Shown: positions 52,083 to 61,065 of the stretch, one piece after another
Position numbering within the stretch: position 1 is the first letter of the stretch
Layout: each line of letters opens with the position of its first letter
From: Aeromicrobium stalagmiti
Lineage (GTDB): Bacteria > Actinomycetota > Actinomycetes > Propionibacteriales > Nocardioidaceae
Length of the DNA: 64,000 nt
Direction: 5' to 3'
Assembly: GCF_013283745.1 (NCBI RefSeq)
Contig: NZ_JABSTZ010000005.1
Coordinates: 1 to 64,000, forward strand
Position numbers and translations under genes: made by a program
Notes under the pieces: model-generated
Databases searched by the model: none
Told to the model about the DNA's origin: nothing
What the model saw: only the letters and a program-made list of their open reading frames with translations

Positions 52083-53665
52083 GGGCCGACCTCGATCGTC
52101 CGGGTGAGCGCGAGCTCGGCGAGGAACGTCTCGTCGTGGCTCACGACGACGAACGCACCCTCGTACGACTGCAGCGCCTCGACCAGGTGTCGGATGCTCG
52201 GCAGGTCGAGGTTGTTGGTCGGCTCGTCGAGCAGCAGCAGCTGTGGCGCAGGATCGGCCAGCAGCAGGCAGGCGAGTGTCGCCCGCAGACGCTCTCCTCC
52301 TGAGAGGGTCGATGCCGCCTGGTCCGCCGCGCGGCCGCGGAACAGGAACCTCGCCAGCCGTGACCGACGCTCGGTCTCGGTCGTGTCGGGGGCGATGCGG
52401 GCGATGTTCTCGGCCACCGTCAGCGACTCGTCCAGCACGTCCATGCGCTGCGGGAGGTAGCGGACGGGCACCGTCACCTCGACCGTGCCGTCGGCGGGCT
52501 CGAGGTCACCGGTGATGGTGCGGAGCAGGGACGTCTTGCCGGCCCCGTTGGGCCCGACCAGCGCGATGCGCTCGGGCCCGCGGACGTCGAGATCGATCAC
52601 GAGGTCGCCGTGCAGCGGACGGACGTCCTCCAGCCGCAGCACGTCGCGGCTCGGCGGCACCGCGGTGCCGGGCAGGTCGACCCGGATCTCGCGATCGTCC
52701 CGGAGACGGGCCTGCGCCTCGTCGAGGTGGGACGTCGCGGCGTCCAGCCGTTCCTCGTGGATGCCGGTCAGCTTGCCGGCCGACACCTCGGCCTTGCGCT
52801 TGTAGGTGCCCATCGCGATCTTGGGCATCCGCTTCTCGGCCCACGCCTTCTCGCCCATCTTGCGACGGTGCGCGAGCTTGCTGTGCGACTCGACGAGGTC
52901 CCGCTTCTGGGCGCGAAGGTCCGACTGGGCGTTGCGGACGGCCCGTTGGGCCACCTCCTGCTCGGCGGCGACGGCCGCCTCGTAGGCGTCGTAGCCTCCG
53001 CCGTACCAGCTCACGCCGTCGCGCAGCTCGCCGATGTCGTCCATCACGTTGAGCAGGGCCCGGTCGTGGCTGACGACCACGAGCGTGCCGCGCCACGACG
53101 AGACGACGTCGACCAGGCGGGCGCGGGCCGACCGGTCGAGGTTGTTGGTCGGCTCGTCCAGCAGCAGCACGCTGGGCCGGCGCAGCAGCAGCGCCGTCAG
53201 TGACAGCAGCACGAGCTCGCCGCCGGAGACCGAGCCCACGGCGCGGTCGAGGCCTATGTGGCCCAGCCCGAGCCGGCCGAGCTCGGCGGCGGTGCGCTCG
53301 GCGACGTCCCAGTCGTCTCCGACGAGGTCGACGTCGTCGTGGCGGACGTCCCCGGCCTCCATCCGGGCGAGCGCGGCCAGGGTGTCGGCGACGCCGAGCA
53401 GCTCGGCCACGGTGCGTGACGGATCGGTGCCGGGATCCTGGGGGAGGTAGGCCAGGTCACCGTCGACGGTGACCGTGCCGGAGTCGGGTGCCAGGACGCC
53501 GGCCACGATCCGCAGCAGCGTCGACTTGCCGCTGCCGTTGAGCCCGACGAGGCCGTGGCGGCCGGGGCCGATCGCCACGTCGAGGCCGTCGAAGACCGGG
53601 TCGCCGTCGGGCCAGGTGAAGTGAAGGTCGTGGATCGAGACAGATGTACGCGAAGAAGGGGCCAT
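52049..53665 (-). CDS. ABC-F family ATPase
   Basis: A 538-residue protein with two ABC domains joined by a charged helical linker (about 235-315, the P-site tRNA interaction motif region) and no membrane part. Walker A motifs are GLNGSGKST and GPNGAGKTS, signatures are [11 protein letters not shown] and [14 protein letters not shown], and Walker B motifs are [11 protein letters not shown] in both halves. ABC-F proteins act on ribosomes in translation or antibiotic protection. The start at ATG 53665 has GGAG 9 nt upstream; ATG 53680 is an alternative. Overlaps its convergent neighbour by 34 bp. Confidence 0.92.
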   Translation of the reverse strand: MAPSSRTSVSIHDLHFTWPDGDPVFDGLDVAIGPGRHGLVGLNGSGKSTLLRIVAGVLAPDSGTVTVDGDLAYLPQDPGTDPSRTVAELLGVADTLAALARMEAGDVRHDDVDLVGDDWDVAERTAAELGRLGLGHIGLDRAVGSVSGGELVLLSLTALLLRRPSVLLLDEPTNNLDRSARARLVDVVSSWRGTLVVVSHDRALLNVMDDIGELRDGVSWYGGGYDAYEAAVAAEQEVAQRAVRNAQSDLRAQKRDLVESHSKLAHRRKMGEKAWAEKRMPKIAMGTYKRKAEVSAGKLTGIHEERLDAATSHLDEAQARLRDDREIRVDLPGTAVPPSRDVLRLEDVRPLHGDLVIDLDVRGPERIALVGPNGAGKTSLLRTITGDLEPADGTVEVTVPVRYLPQRMDVLDESLTVAENIARIAPDTTETERRSRLARFLFRGRAADQAASTLSGGERLRATLACLLLADPAPQLLLLDEPTNNLDLPSIRHLVEALQSYEGAFVVVSHDETFLAELALTRTIEVGPQGTSASLPPG

Positions 53666-53791
53666 CGAGCGGAGCTCCATGAGGTCGTGGGATCGCTCGC
53701 ACCGTCGTCATCGACGGGTGCGGGCGGTGGCTGACCTCAGAGCTTCAACGGACTGGTGACCTCGTTCTCGGGGATGGGTACGGGTCCATCA

Positions 53792-53797
53792 TACGAT
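53792..53797 (+). promoter_or_regulatory. -10 box of a leaderless promoter (85-residue protein)
   Basis: TACGAT, then 6 nt, then ATG 53804. It supports this start over the in-frame ATG at 53774 and the upstream GTG codons. Confidence 0.6.
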
Positions 53798-53803
53798 CTG
53801 CAC

Positions 53804-54061
53804 ATGGTCGCGATCCACTTCGACGAGCAGGACGATGCTGCCGAGCTCATCGGCGCCCTCGAGGCGGAGGGCTACACGACGACGCTGACGCGTGAGGCGT
53901 TCGCCGGCGAGGAGGACTGGGAGGACCGCGCCTGGGTGCTCCTGGTCGAGCCGTTCGACGACCGCGTCGTCGAGATGGTCGACGTCTACGGGGGCTGGAT
54001 GCCCGGCGACGACCGGCTCCCCGCCGAGCCGCCGGACCTCCCTGACGCGCCGAAGCGCTGA
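53804..54061 (+). CDS. Short soluble protein of unknown function
   Basis: An 85-residue acidic protein with a single beta-alpha-beta-like pattern: MVAIHFDEQDDAAELIGALEAEGYTTTLTREAF, then WVLLVEPFDDRVVEMVDVYGGWMPG. The first half resembles a ferredoxin-like fold as found in small DUF proteins that are sometimes annotated as ribonuclease E inhibitor RraB-like, but the resemblance is weak and I do not assign it. It converges with the peptidase gene with no gap: its stop and the stop of the peptidase are adjacent. Confidence 0.75.
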   Translation: MVAIHFDEQDDAAELIGALEAEGYTTTLTREAFAGEEDWEDRAWVLLVEPFDDRVVEMVDVYGGWMPGDDRLPAEPPDLPDAPKR

Positions 54062-56143
54062 TCAGGCGCCGAGGTGCTCCTTGAGGAACTGCACCTGCAG
54101 GAGCTTGAGGTTCTCGGCGACGACCTCCTGCGGCGTCATGTGGGTGACACCCGACAGCGGCAGCACGGTGTGGGCCCGTCCGGCGGCGAGCAGGGCTGAC
54201 GACAGCCGCAGGGTGTGCGCCGCGACGACGTTGTCGTCGGCCAGCCCGTGGATGATCATCAGCGGCCGCTCGAGGGCCGGGGCCAGTGGGATCAGGGAGT
54301 TGGCGTCGTAGACCTCGGGCTGGGTGGTCGGGTCGCCGAGGTAGCGCTCGGTGTAGCAGGTGTCGTAGAGGCGCCACTCCGTGACGGGCGCCCCGGCGAC
54401 CGCGGCGTGGAACACGTCGGGACGCTTCAGCACCGCCAGCGCTGACAGGTAGCCGCCGTACGACCAGCCCGTGATGCCGACACGAGACGTGTCGACGTCG
54501 TCGGGGAACGCGGCCGCGACGGCCGCGAGGGCGTCGACCTGGTCGTCGAGCGTCACGCCGGCGAAGTCGTGCAGGACGGCCCGCTCCCACGCGTGTCCGC
54601 GGCCCGGCGTGCCGCGACCGTCGGCGACGACGACGCAGAACCCCTGGTCGGCCAGCCACTGCGCCTCGAGGAAGGCGCGGGCCGACGAGAGCACGCGCTG
54701 GGCGTGCGGTCCGCCGTACGGGTCCATGAGGACGGGCAGGCGCGTCGACCCCGGCTGGTGGTCGCGGGGGAGCAGCACCGCGGTGCGGATGCCGTGCTCG
54801 CCGGCCGCGAGCAGGCGGATCGTCGGCTCGTGCGGCGCCGGCTCGGCGACGACGCGGACGGTCGAGGGCTCACCTGCCTCCGGGTGGACCGTGACGGTCG
54901 TGCCGACGGCCTCGAGCCCCGATCGGACGATGACGGTGGTGGGTCCGCCGATCACGGCGCCGTGCACCGCGGCCCCCTCGGTGACGGGAGTGACCGTGCC
55001 GTCGAACCCGAGGCGGACGACCTGGATCTCGGTGGGCTCCTGCGACGCGGTGGCGATGACACAGTCCTCGAACGTGTCGACGATGCCGCGCACCTGCCAG
55101 CCGTCGGGGGACACGGGGGTGCCGTCGACGACGACCCGGCGCCAGCCGTCGGCGTCCTCGACGGTCACGAGCCGGCCGCCGGGGGCGAGCCGCGGCGCCG
55201 ACGACAGCTCGACCCACGCGTCGTCGTGCAGCTCGCGGACGACCGTCGTCGCACCGGTGGCGACGTCGACCGTCAGCACCTGCGACGCCTTCTGGTCGCG
55301 GCTCAGCACCTGCAGCAGCGGGCCACCGTGCGCCGACCACGAGACCCGGCCGAGGTACTCGTACGCCGTGCGGTCCCAGACGATCTCGGTGCGGCTGCCG
55401 TCGAGCGCGACGTGCCACAGGGTCACCTCGGCGTTGGGGGTGCCGGCGGCGGGATAGCGCTGGGCGACGGGCTCGCGCTCGGGGTTCTCGGGGTCGGCGA
55501 TGTGCCACGTCTGCACCGGTGCGTCGTCGAACCGCTCGACGAGGAGCGACTGGCCGTCCGGCGCCCACCAGAAGCCACGGAAGCGCTCCATCTCCTCGGC
55601 GGCGATGAACTCGGCCTGCCCCCACACCTCGGTGGGCGAGGTGGGCTCGACGAGGGCCCGCTCGCCCTCGCCGTCGACGCCGATGACCCGCAGTGCACCG
55701 CCCGACGCGTAGGCGATGTGGCGTCCGGTGGGGTCGAGGTGCGGGTCGATGACCGCACCGACGCTGGGCAGCGCCGTGACGGCGCGGGCCCCGAGGTGGA
55801 CGGCCCAGAGCCCGCCGGAGAGGGCGAAGCACGCCCAGCGACCGGTGTCGTCGACGTCGTAGCCGACCAGGCCCGCCGCCGACTCCCGGCTGCGCTCACG
55901 GCGTGACCTCTCCTCGGCCGACAGCTGCTCCCCGCCCTCGCCGAGCAGCGCGACAGGGTCGACCAGCAGCGACTCGGTGCCCGATGCGACGTCGTGCTCC
56001 CACAGCTGACCGGTGCGCGTCACGCCGTCGGGCGTCCGGATGAACCGGACCGTCCGGCCGTCCGGCGACACCGTGATGGTGCGCGGGATGCCGAGGGTGA
56101 AGCGGAGCGTGCGGGCGGCCAGACGGGGGTAGGACACGGTCAT
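54062..56143 (-). CDS. S9 family peptidase, dipeptidyl peptidase IV type
   Basis: A 693-residue serine peptidase. An N-terminal beta-propeller (about residues 1-430) contains FIAAEEMERFRGFWWAPDG, whose Glu pair is the DPP IV N-terminus-binding element. The C-terminal alpha/beta-hydrolase has the nucleophile in VGITGWSYGGYLSAL, the Asp in IHGLADDNVVAAH and the His in LSGVTHMTPQ. It has no signal peptide, so it probably acts in the cytoplasm, removing dipeptides such as X-Pro. A TTGGAT box ends 7 nt before the ATG. It diverges from mshB. Confidence 0.9.
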   Translation of the reverse strand: MTVSYPRLAARTLRFTLGIPRTITVSPDGRTVRFIRTPDGVTRTGQLWEHDVASGTESLLVDPVALLGEGGEQLSAEERSRRERSRESAAGLVGYDVDDTGRWACFALSGGLWAVHLGARAVTALPSVGAVIDPHLDPTGRHIAYASGGALRVIGVDGEGERALVEPTSPTEVWGQAEFIAAEEMERFRGFWWAPDGQSLLVERFDDAPVQTWHIADPENPEREPVAQRYPAAGTPNAEVTLWHVALDGSRTEIVWDRTAYEYLGRVSWSAHGGPLLQVLSRDQKASQVLTVDVATGATTVVRELHDDAWVELSSAPRLAPGGRLVTVEDADGWRRVVVDGTPVSPDGWQVRGIVDTFEDCVIATASQEPTEIQVVRLGFDGTVTPVTEGAAVHGAVIGGPTTVIVRSGLEAVGTTVTVHPEAGEPSTVRVVAEPAPHEPTIRLLAAGEHGIRTAVLLPRDHQPGSTRLPVLMDPYGGPHAQRVLSSARAFLEAQWLADQGFCVVVADGRGTPGRGHAWERAVLHDFAGVTLDDQVDALAAVAAAFPDDVDTSRVGITGWSYGGYLSALAVLKRPDVFHAAVAGAPVTEWRLYDTCYTERYLGDPTTQPEVYDANSLIPLAPALERPLMIIHGLADDNVVAAHTLRLSSALLAAGRAHTVLPLSGVTHMTPQEVVAENLKLLQVQFLKEHLGA

Positions 56144-56190
56144 GCCTTCGATCCAACCATCTGGTCCGAACCCGGGACCTGTGCGGTCAG

Positions 56191-56196
56191 TAGCCT
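56191..56196 (+). promoter_or_regulatory. -10 box of a leaderless mshB promoter
   Basis: TAGCCT, then 6 nt, then ATG 56203. Confidence 0.6.
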
Positions 56197-56202
56197 TGGG
56201 TC

Positions 56203-57111
56203 ATGACCTCTGCCGATCGTCGGATCCTGCTCGTCCACGCACACCCCGACGACGAGTCGCTCAACAACGGCGTGACGATGGCCCGCTACGTCAACGAGGG
56301 CGTGCACGTCACGCTCGTGACCTGCACGCTGGGCGAGATGGGTGAGGTGCTGGTGCCCGAGCTCGCGCACATCGCGGCCGATCGCGACGACACCCTCGGA
56401 CAGCACCGCGAGGGCGAGCTCAAGGAGGCGATGGCCGAGCTCGGCGTCACCGACCACCGCTTCCTCGGCGGGGCGGGGCGCTTCCGTGACTCCGGCATGA
56501 AGTGGGACGAGAACGGCCACGCCACCGCGGCCGACGAGATCCACGACAACGCCTTCTGGCACGCCGACCTCACCGAGGCCGCCTCGCTGCTCGTCGAGAT
56601 CATCCGCGAGGTGCGTCCGCAGGTGCTCGTGACGTACGACGAGTTCGGCAACTACGGCCACCCCGACCACATCCAGGCCCACCGGGTCGCGCACTACGCG
56701 ACCGATCTGGCCGCGGCCCGGTCGTTCCGTCCCGATCTCGGTCAGGCGTGGGACGTGGCCAAGGTCTACTGGGTCGCGATGTCGGCCTCCCGGTTCCGCG
56801 ACGGCCTCCGGGCGATCCGCGAGTCGGGCGACACCACGACGTTCGAGGGCATGGATCCCGACAACCTGCCGCCGTTCGCGATCGAGGACGACCTCCTCGA
56901 CGCCATGATCGTCGCCCCCGACTTCGTGCCCGCCAAGCTCGCCGCGATGAAGGCCCACAAGACCCAGATCACCGAGGACGGCGCCTTCTTCGCCGGGGGC
57001 ATGGACATGGCGGCCGTCGTCTGGGGCACCGAGTTCTACCGCCTCATCAAGGGGACGCGCGGCCCGGTCGGAGACAGCGGCCTCGAGGAAGACCTGTTCG
57101 CAGGTCTGTAG
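56203..57111 (+). CDS. mshB: N-acetyl-1-D-myo-inositol-2-amino-2-deoxyglucopyranoside deacetylase
   Basis: A 302-residue zinc deacetylase of mycothiol biosynthesis, which removes the acetyl group from GlcNAc-inositol before cysteine ligation. The metal motifs are VHAHPDDESLNNGVTMARY (AHPDDE) and NYGHPDHIQAHRVAHYA (GHPDH). FLGGAGRFRDSGM is typical of MshB and differs from the related conjugate amidase Mca, which is a weaker alternative here. The next gene is the DUF6113-like membrane protein, as near Rv1170/Rv1171 in mycobacteria. The start is set by the leaderless promoter. Confidence 0.88.
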   Translation: MTSADRRILLVHAHPDDESLNNGVTMARYVNEGVHVTLVTCTLGEMGEVLVPELAHIAADRDDTLGQHREGELKEAMAELGVTDHRFLGGAGRFRDSGMKWDENGHATAADEIHDNAFWHADLTEAASLLVEIIREVRPQVLVTYDEFGNYGHPDHIQAHRVAHYATDLAAARSFRPDLGQAWDVAKVYWVAMSASRFRDGLRAIRESGDTTTFEGMDPDNLPPFAIEDDLLDAMIVAPDFVPAKLAAMKAHKTQITEDGAFFAGGMDMAAVVWGTEFYRLIKGTRGPVGDSGLEEDLFAGL

Positions 57112-57117
57112 GCCACC

Positions 57118-57453
57118 ATGCGACGCGCTGCCCTCCTCGTCCTCGGGCTCTACGTGTGCGTGCTCGGGGCAGTCGTGCACCGGCACGTGTGGTTCGCCGC
57201 CGGGATCGAGTGGCCGTGGGGGCTGGCCCTGGTCATCGCCGTGACGTACGTCGTCGCGGTCGCGTCGGGTCTCGTCGCCCGTGTCGGCGGAGCCTGGTTC
57301 ACCCTGGGCTGGGCGATCGCGCTGCTGTCGTTGCAGTGGTCCCCGGGCGGCAGCTTCCTGATCGCGGCGGACTGGCTCGGCTGGTCTTTCACCGCGGCGT
57401 GCCTGGGGGTCATCGTCCTCGCCGTGGCCAAGCCTCCTAGGCTGGTGCAATGA
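57118..57453 (+). CDS. DUF6113-like small membrane protein
   Basis: A 111-residue protein with about four hydrophobic segments: ALLVLGLYVCVLGAVVHRHVW, WPWGLALVIAVTYVVAVASGLV, WFTLGWAIALLSLQW and WSFTAACLGVIVLAVAK. It lies 6 bp after mshB and is therefore in the same unit. The topology and the place beside mshB suggest DUF6113, a family of unknown function. It overlaps the flavin reductase start by 4 nt. Confidence 0.75.
   Translation: MRRAALLVLGLYVCVLGAVVHRHVWFAAGIEWPWGLALVIAVTYVVAVASGLVARVGGAWFTLGWAIALLSLQWSPGGSFLIAADWLGWSFTAACLGVIVLAVAKPPRLVQ
57438..57443 (+). promoter_or_regulatory. Internal -10 box (flavin reductase)
   Basis: TAGGCT inside the end of the DUF6113-like gene, 6 nt before the ATG at 57450. 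It may let the flavin reductase and VanW genes be transcribed apart from mshB. Confidence 0.55.
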
Positions 57454-57983
57454 CGGTGACGGTCGACCAGAGCGCTTTTCGTGGCGCGCTCGGGCGATTT
57501 GCCAGCGGGGTGACGGTCGTGACGACCGTCCTCGACGGCGTCGACCATGCCATGACGGCCAGTGCCTTCACCTCGGTCTCGCTCGATCCGCCGCTCGTCC
57601 TCATCTGCTCGCACAAGACCAACCGGTTCCACGACGCGGTGCTCGAGAGCGGCATCTGGGGCGTCTCGATCCTGGCCGAGGAGGGCATCGACGCCTCTGC
57701 CTGGTTCGCCCACAAGGGGCGCCCGCTCGAGACCCAGTTCGACGAGATCCCGCACCGCCGGGGCGACACGGGTGTCGTGCTCCTCGAGCAGTCGCTGTCG
57801 TGGCTGGAGTGCCGCACCGAGACGGTCGTCGACGGCGGCGACCACACGATCCTGATCGGGGCGGTCGTCGGCGCCGGCGTGCGCGACGACCTCGATGATC
57901 CGCTGCTCTACTACCGCTCGCACTACGGCACGATCGTGAGACTGCCCGCATCCGAGAAGACGGTCTACGGGGGACAAGCATGA
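57450..57983 (+). CDS. Flavin reductase (FMN-binding split barrel)
   Basis: A 177-residue flavin reductase of the HpaC type, reducing FMN or FAD with NAD(P)H to serve a partner monooxygenase or to act on its own. RFASGVTVVTTVLDG, HAMTASAFTSVSLDPPLVLICSHKTNRFHDAV and GIWGVSILAEE are the family blocks, and HRRGDTGVVLLEQSLSWLECRTE follows. No monooxygenase gene is adjacent. The stop overlaps the VanW gene start (ATGA). Confidence 0.88.
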   Translation: MTVTVDQSAFRGALGRFASGVTVVTTVLDGVDHAMTASAFTSVSLDPPLVLICSHKTNRFHDAVLESGIWGVSILAEEGIDASAWFAHKGRPLETQFDEIPHRRGDTGVVLLEQSLSWLECRTETVVDGGDHTILIGAVVGAGVRDDLDDPLLYYRSHYGTIVRLPASEKTVYGGQA

Positions 57984-60163
57984 CGGACAAGCCCGACCAT
58001 CCGGACCAGTCTGACGAGCCAGTTCAGCCTGACGAGCCAGTTCAGCCTGACAAGCCAGTTCAGCCGGACGATGCTGACCAGCCCGGCCAGCCTGACGAGG
58101 TTCAAGCTCCCGAGGCCGAGGCCGAGGCCGGTCTCGTCGTCGAGGGCGACGAGCTCGACCTCGACGAGCCCGAGGCCGCCGTCGACGACGTCGACTCCGA
58201 CGAGGACCCCGAGCCCGAGGACGCCCTGACCGACGACGAGGTCGAGGACGCCCTCGGCGACAGCGACGACCCGGTCGATCCCGACACCGACCCCGACGAG
58301 GACGACGCCGTCGCTGCCGACGCCGTCGCCACGGGCGAGCGCGAGGAGGAGCGCGAGGAGGAGCCGCTGGTCATCCCCGCCACCGCGTTCTCCGACGGAG
58401 ACGACACCGACGAGGCCGACCGCGGAGGTGACGAGCCCCCGGCGCCTGTCGACGAGTCCCCGAAGCGCCACTGGGGCCGCTACGTCCTGCTCGGTGTGGT
58501 CGCGTTCGTGGGTGCCGCCTACGTCACCGGCTTCTTCCTGACCGGCACCCGCATGCCGGCCAACGCGACGATCGGTGGCGTCGACGTCAGCGGCAAGAGC
58601 CCGGCGGCGGCCCGCACGCTCGTCGACCAGGCCCTGACGCCCAACGCCGATCGCAAGATCGCGCTCACCTACGGCAAGAAGACGTTCCAGATCGAGCCGT
58701 CCGACGCCGGCCTGGCGCTCGACCTGGACGGATCGATCGAGGCCGCGGGTGGGCGACGCAGCTGGGACCCGCGCGACATGATCAGCCTGTTCGCCGGCGA
58801 CCACGACACCGATCCGGCGCTCGACGTCGACGACGCCTTGCTGCAGAGCGCGATCGGCACGATCAGCGAGGCGGTCAACCGCGAGGTCGTCGAGCCCCAG
58901 ATCACCTTCCCCGACGGCAAGCCCGTCGCGCGCGAGCCCAAGCCGGGCCGCGTGGTGTCGAAGTCCGACGCCTCGGCCGTCATCCGCGGGGCCTACCTCG
59001 TGAGCGACGAGCCCGTCGAGGTGCCGTGGGTCGACGTGGAGCCGTCGGTCGACGCCGACGGGCTGGACGAGGCGATGGACACGATCGCCAAGACCGTCGT
59101 CAGCGGTCCCGTGACCCTCACGGTCGGCGACAAGGACCTCGAGCTGCCGGTGTCGGCCTATGCCCCGGCGCTCGTGATCCGGGTGGAGAACAACGCCCTC
59201 GCGCCCCATCTCGACCCCAAGAAGCTGGCCAAGCCGCTCACCGACGCCACGACCGGCATCGGCAAGAAGGCCGTCGACGCGACGGTCAGGATCGAGAACG
59301 GCAAGCCCGTCGTCGTCCCGGGCAAGGAGGGCGTCGGCCTGCAGCCCACGGAGATGGCGACCCTGCTCATCCCCGCCCTGTCCGAGACGGGCAGCGCGAG
59401 GGCGGTCGAGGTCGAGGCCAAGGTCGTCGAGCCGCTGTTCACGACGGCAGACGCCAAGGCGCTCAAGATCACCGAGAAGATCAGCGACTTCGAGACACCG
59501 TTCCCCTACGCGGAGTACCGCAACATCAACCAGGGGCGGGCCGCCGAGCTCATCGACGGCACCATCATCAAGCCCGGCGAGACGTTCAGCTTCAACTCGA
59601 TCGTCGGCGAGCGCACCGAGGCCAACGGGTTCGTCACGGGCACCGTCATCAACGGCGGCGTCTTCCGCGAGGAGCTCGGCGGCGGTGTGTCGCAGGTCGC
59701 CACGACGACCTACAACGCCGGCTTCTTCGGCGGCATGGACGACACCGAGCACCACCCGCACGCGTTCTACATCGACCGCTATCCCGTGGGACGCGAGGCG
59801 ACGGTCTACTTCGGCAGCCTCGACCTGCGCTGGAAGAACCCGACGAAGTACGGCGTCCTGGTCCGGGCCTACGTCAACAAGAGCACGCCCTCCTCGCCCG
59901 GTGAGATGCACGTCGAGCTCTGGAGCACCAAGGTCTGGGACAAGATCGAGGCCGGCCAGTCCGAGCGGCGCAACGGCCGCAGCCCCGGCACCCAGTACGA
60001 CGACACCGACCGCTGCGTGCCGCAGAGCCCGGTCAACGGCTTCGACATCGACATCTACCGGACCTTCTTCAAGGACGGCAAGAAGGTCAAGACCGAGACC
60101 GACACGGCCAACTACCAGGCCGCCGACAAGGTCGTCTGCGGCAAGAAGCCCGACGACGACTGA
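57980..60163 (+). CDS. VanW family membrane-anchored cell-wall protein
   Basis: A 727-residue protein. The cytoplasmic N-terminus (residues 1-165) is very acidic and starts with tandem QPDEPV-type repeats. One transmembrane helix (RYVLLGVVAFVGAAYVTGFF, near 170-190) leads to extracytoplasmic peptidoglycan-binding-like domains (about 195-490). The VanW domain (about 495-625) contains NQGRAAELIDGTIIKPGETFSFNSIVGERTEANGF and ELGGGVSQVATTTYNAGFFGG. VanW is found in vancomycin-resistance clusters, but the domain is widespread and the function unknown. It is the last gene of the mshB-side unit. Confidence 0.9.
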   Translation: MTDKPDHPDQSDEPVQPDEPVQPDKPVQPDDADQPGQPDEVQAPEAEAEAGLVVEGDELDLDEPEAAVDDVDSDEDPEPEDALTDDEVEDALGDSDDPVDPDTDPDEDDAVAADAVATGEREEEREEEPLVIPATAFSDGDDTDEADRGGDEPPAPVDESPKRHWGRYVLLGVVAFVGAAYVTGFFLTGTRMPANATIGGVDVSGKSPAAARTLVDQALTPNADRKIALTYGKKTFQIEPSDAGLALDLDGSIEAAGGRRSWDPRDMISLFAGDHDTDPALDVDDALLQSAIGTISEAVNREVVEPQITFPDGKPVAREPKPGRVVSKSDASAVIRGAYLVSDEPVEVPWVDVEPSVDADGLDEAMDTIAKTVVSGPVTLTVGDKDLELPVSAYAPALVIRVENNALAPHLDPKKLAKPLTDATTGIGKKAVDATVRIENGKPVVVPGKEGVGLQPTEMATLLIPALSETGSARAVEVEAKVVEPLFTTADAKALKITEKISDFETPFPYAEYRNINQGRAAELIDGTIIKPGETFSFNSIVGERTEANGFVTGTVINGGVFREELGGGVSQVATTTYNAGFFGGMDDTEHHPHAFYIDRYPVGREATVYFGSLDLRWKNPTKYGVLVRAYVNKSTPSSPGEMHVELWSTKVWDKIEAGQSERRNGRSPGTQYDDTDRCVPQSPVNGFDIDIYRTFFKDGKKVKTETDTANYQAADKVVCGKKPDDD
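58013..58066 (+). repeat. Three tandem 18-bp repeats in the VanW N-terminus
   Basis: Units GACGAGCCAGTTCAGCCT at 58013-58030, 58031-58048 and 58049-58066 (the third is changed at two places) encode DEPVQP repeats. The codons (GCCAGTT, CAGCCT) are less GC-rich than the surroundings, suggesting recent expansion. Confidence 0.85.
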
Positions 60164-60169
60164 GAGACG

Positions 60170-61027
60170 TCACACGGCGACGTTGAGGCTCAGCGTGTAG
60201 CCCTTCGAGACCGAGCCCGACGCCTTGGCGAGCTGCAGCGAGTAGCCGTCGCTGAAGACGTTGTCGCTGTCGAGCGAGGTCTGCTGCATGTTCTGCACGC
60301 TGGCCTCGTAGCCGGACGTCGCGAAGACGGCGTTGCAGGCGTCCTCGGGGATCGCGAGCTGTGAGGTGCGCAGCTTGTTGGTGCCGGACGTCGCGGACTT
60401 CTCGTCCTGGTAGACCTCGAAGTGGATGTGCGGCCAGCGCCCGGAGTAGGCCGCCGGGAAGATCGTCGTGAACGACAGCTTGCCGTCGGCGTCGGCGACC
60501 TGCACGCCGCGCAGGTAGTTCTCGTCCTTGATCGCGTCGTCATAGAGCGAGTAGCGGCCCTCCTGGTCGCAGTGCCAGAGGTAGACCGCGGCGCCGGCCA
60601 GCGGGCTGACCTCGCCGCCGTTCATGTCGATGATCGTGAGGGCGACCGTGGTCGCGACGCCCGCCGCGACGCCGCTGGCCGTGCCGAAGCTCGACGTGAT
60701 GTCCTGGCGGACGATGCCGCTCTCGGTCAGCACGTTGACGCCGTTGGAGCCGTCGCCGGGGTAGGGTCCCGCAGTCTCCTCGGGGATCTCGCCGTCGGCG
60801 ACCTCGACGGTCGACTCCGATCCGCCGCCGCCTGACGGAGGACCGCCCTGCGTCCGGGTCGAGGTGGTGCCGGAGGAGTCGCTGGCTCCACACGCGGCCA
60901 GCGCGGCCGCGAGGCCGGTAGCACTCATCAGGCCGAGCGCGCGCCGGCGGTTGAGGACGGTGGGCAGGTCGTGGGAGAGGCCGAGGTCGTGCTCGTGGAC
61001 CTCGTCGGCGTCGTGGTGGTGGCTCAT
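60170..61027 (-). CDS. Secreted intradiol dioxygenase family lipoprotein
   Basis: A 285-residue protein. A Tat-like signal (NRRRALGLMSATGLAAAL) ends at a lipobox-like LAACG, so the enzyme is likely exported folded and lipid anchored. The dioxygenase fold has the four iron ligands in order: Tyr in EGRYSLYDDAI, Tyr in FPAAYSGRW, and two His in WPHIHFEV. Such proteins cleave catechol rings between hydroxyls. A ring-fission function on extracellular phenolics is inferred. It converges with the VanW gene, with only 6 bp between the stops. Confidence 0.88.
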   Translation of the reverse strand: MSHHHDADEVHEHDLGLSHDLPTVLNRRRALGLMSATGLAAALAACGASDSSGTTSTRTQGGPPSGGGGSESTVEVADGEIPEETAGPYPGDGSNGVNVLTESGIVRQDITSSFGTASGVAAGVATTVALTIIDMNGGEVSPLAGAAVYLWHCDQEGRYSLYDDAIKDENYLRGVQVADADGKLSFTTIFPAAYSGRWPHIHFEVYQDEKSATSGTNKLRTSQLAIPEDACNAVFATSGYEASVQNMQQTSLDSDNVFSDGYSLQLAKASGSVSKGYTLSLNVAV

Positions 61028-61065
61028 GACCTCAGGCTACGAAGGCTCGCTGGGAGTGCAACGGG

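Noticed and set aside
53457-53711. Small frame ([10 protein letters not shown]) upstream of the ABC-F gene as a possible leader peptide
   Set aside because: Leader peptides do regulate some ABC-F genes, but no clear terminator/antiterminator pair or ribosome binding site is visible here.
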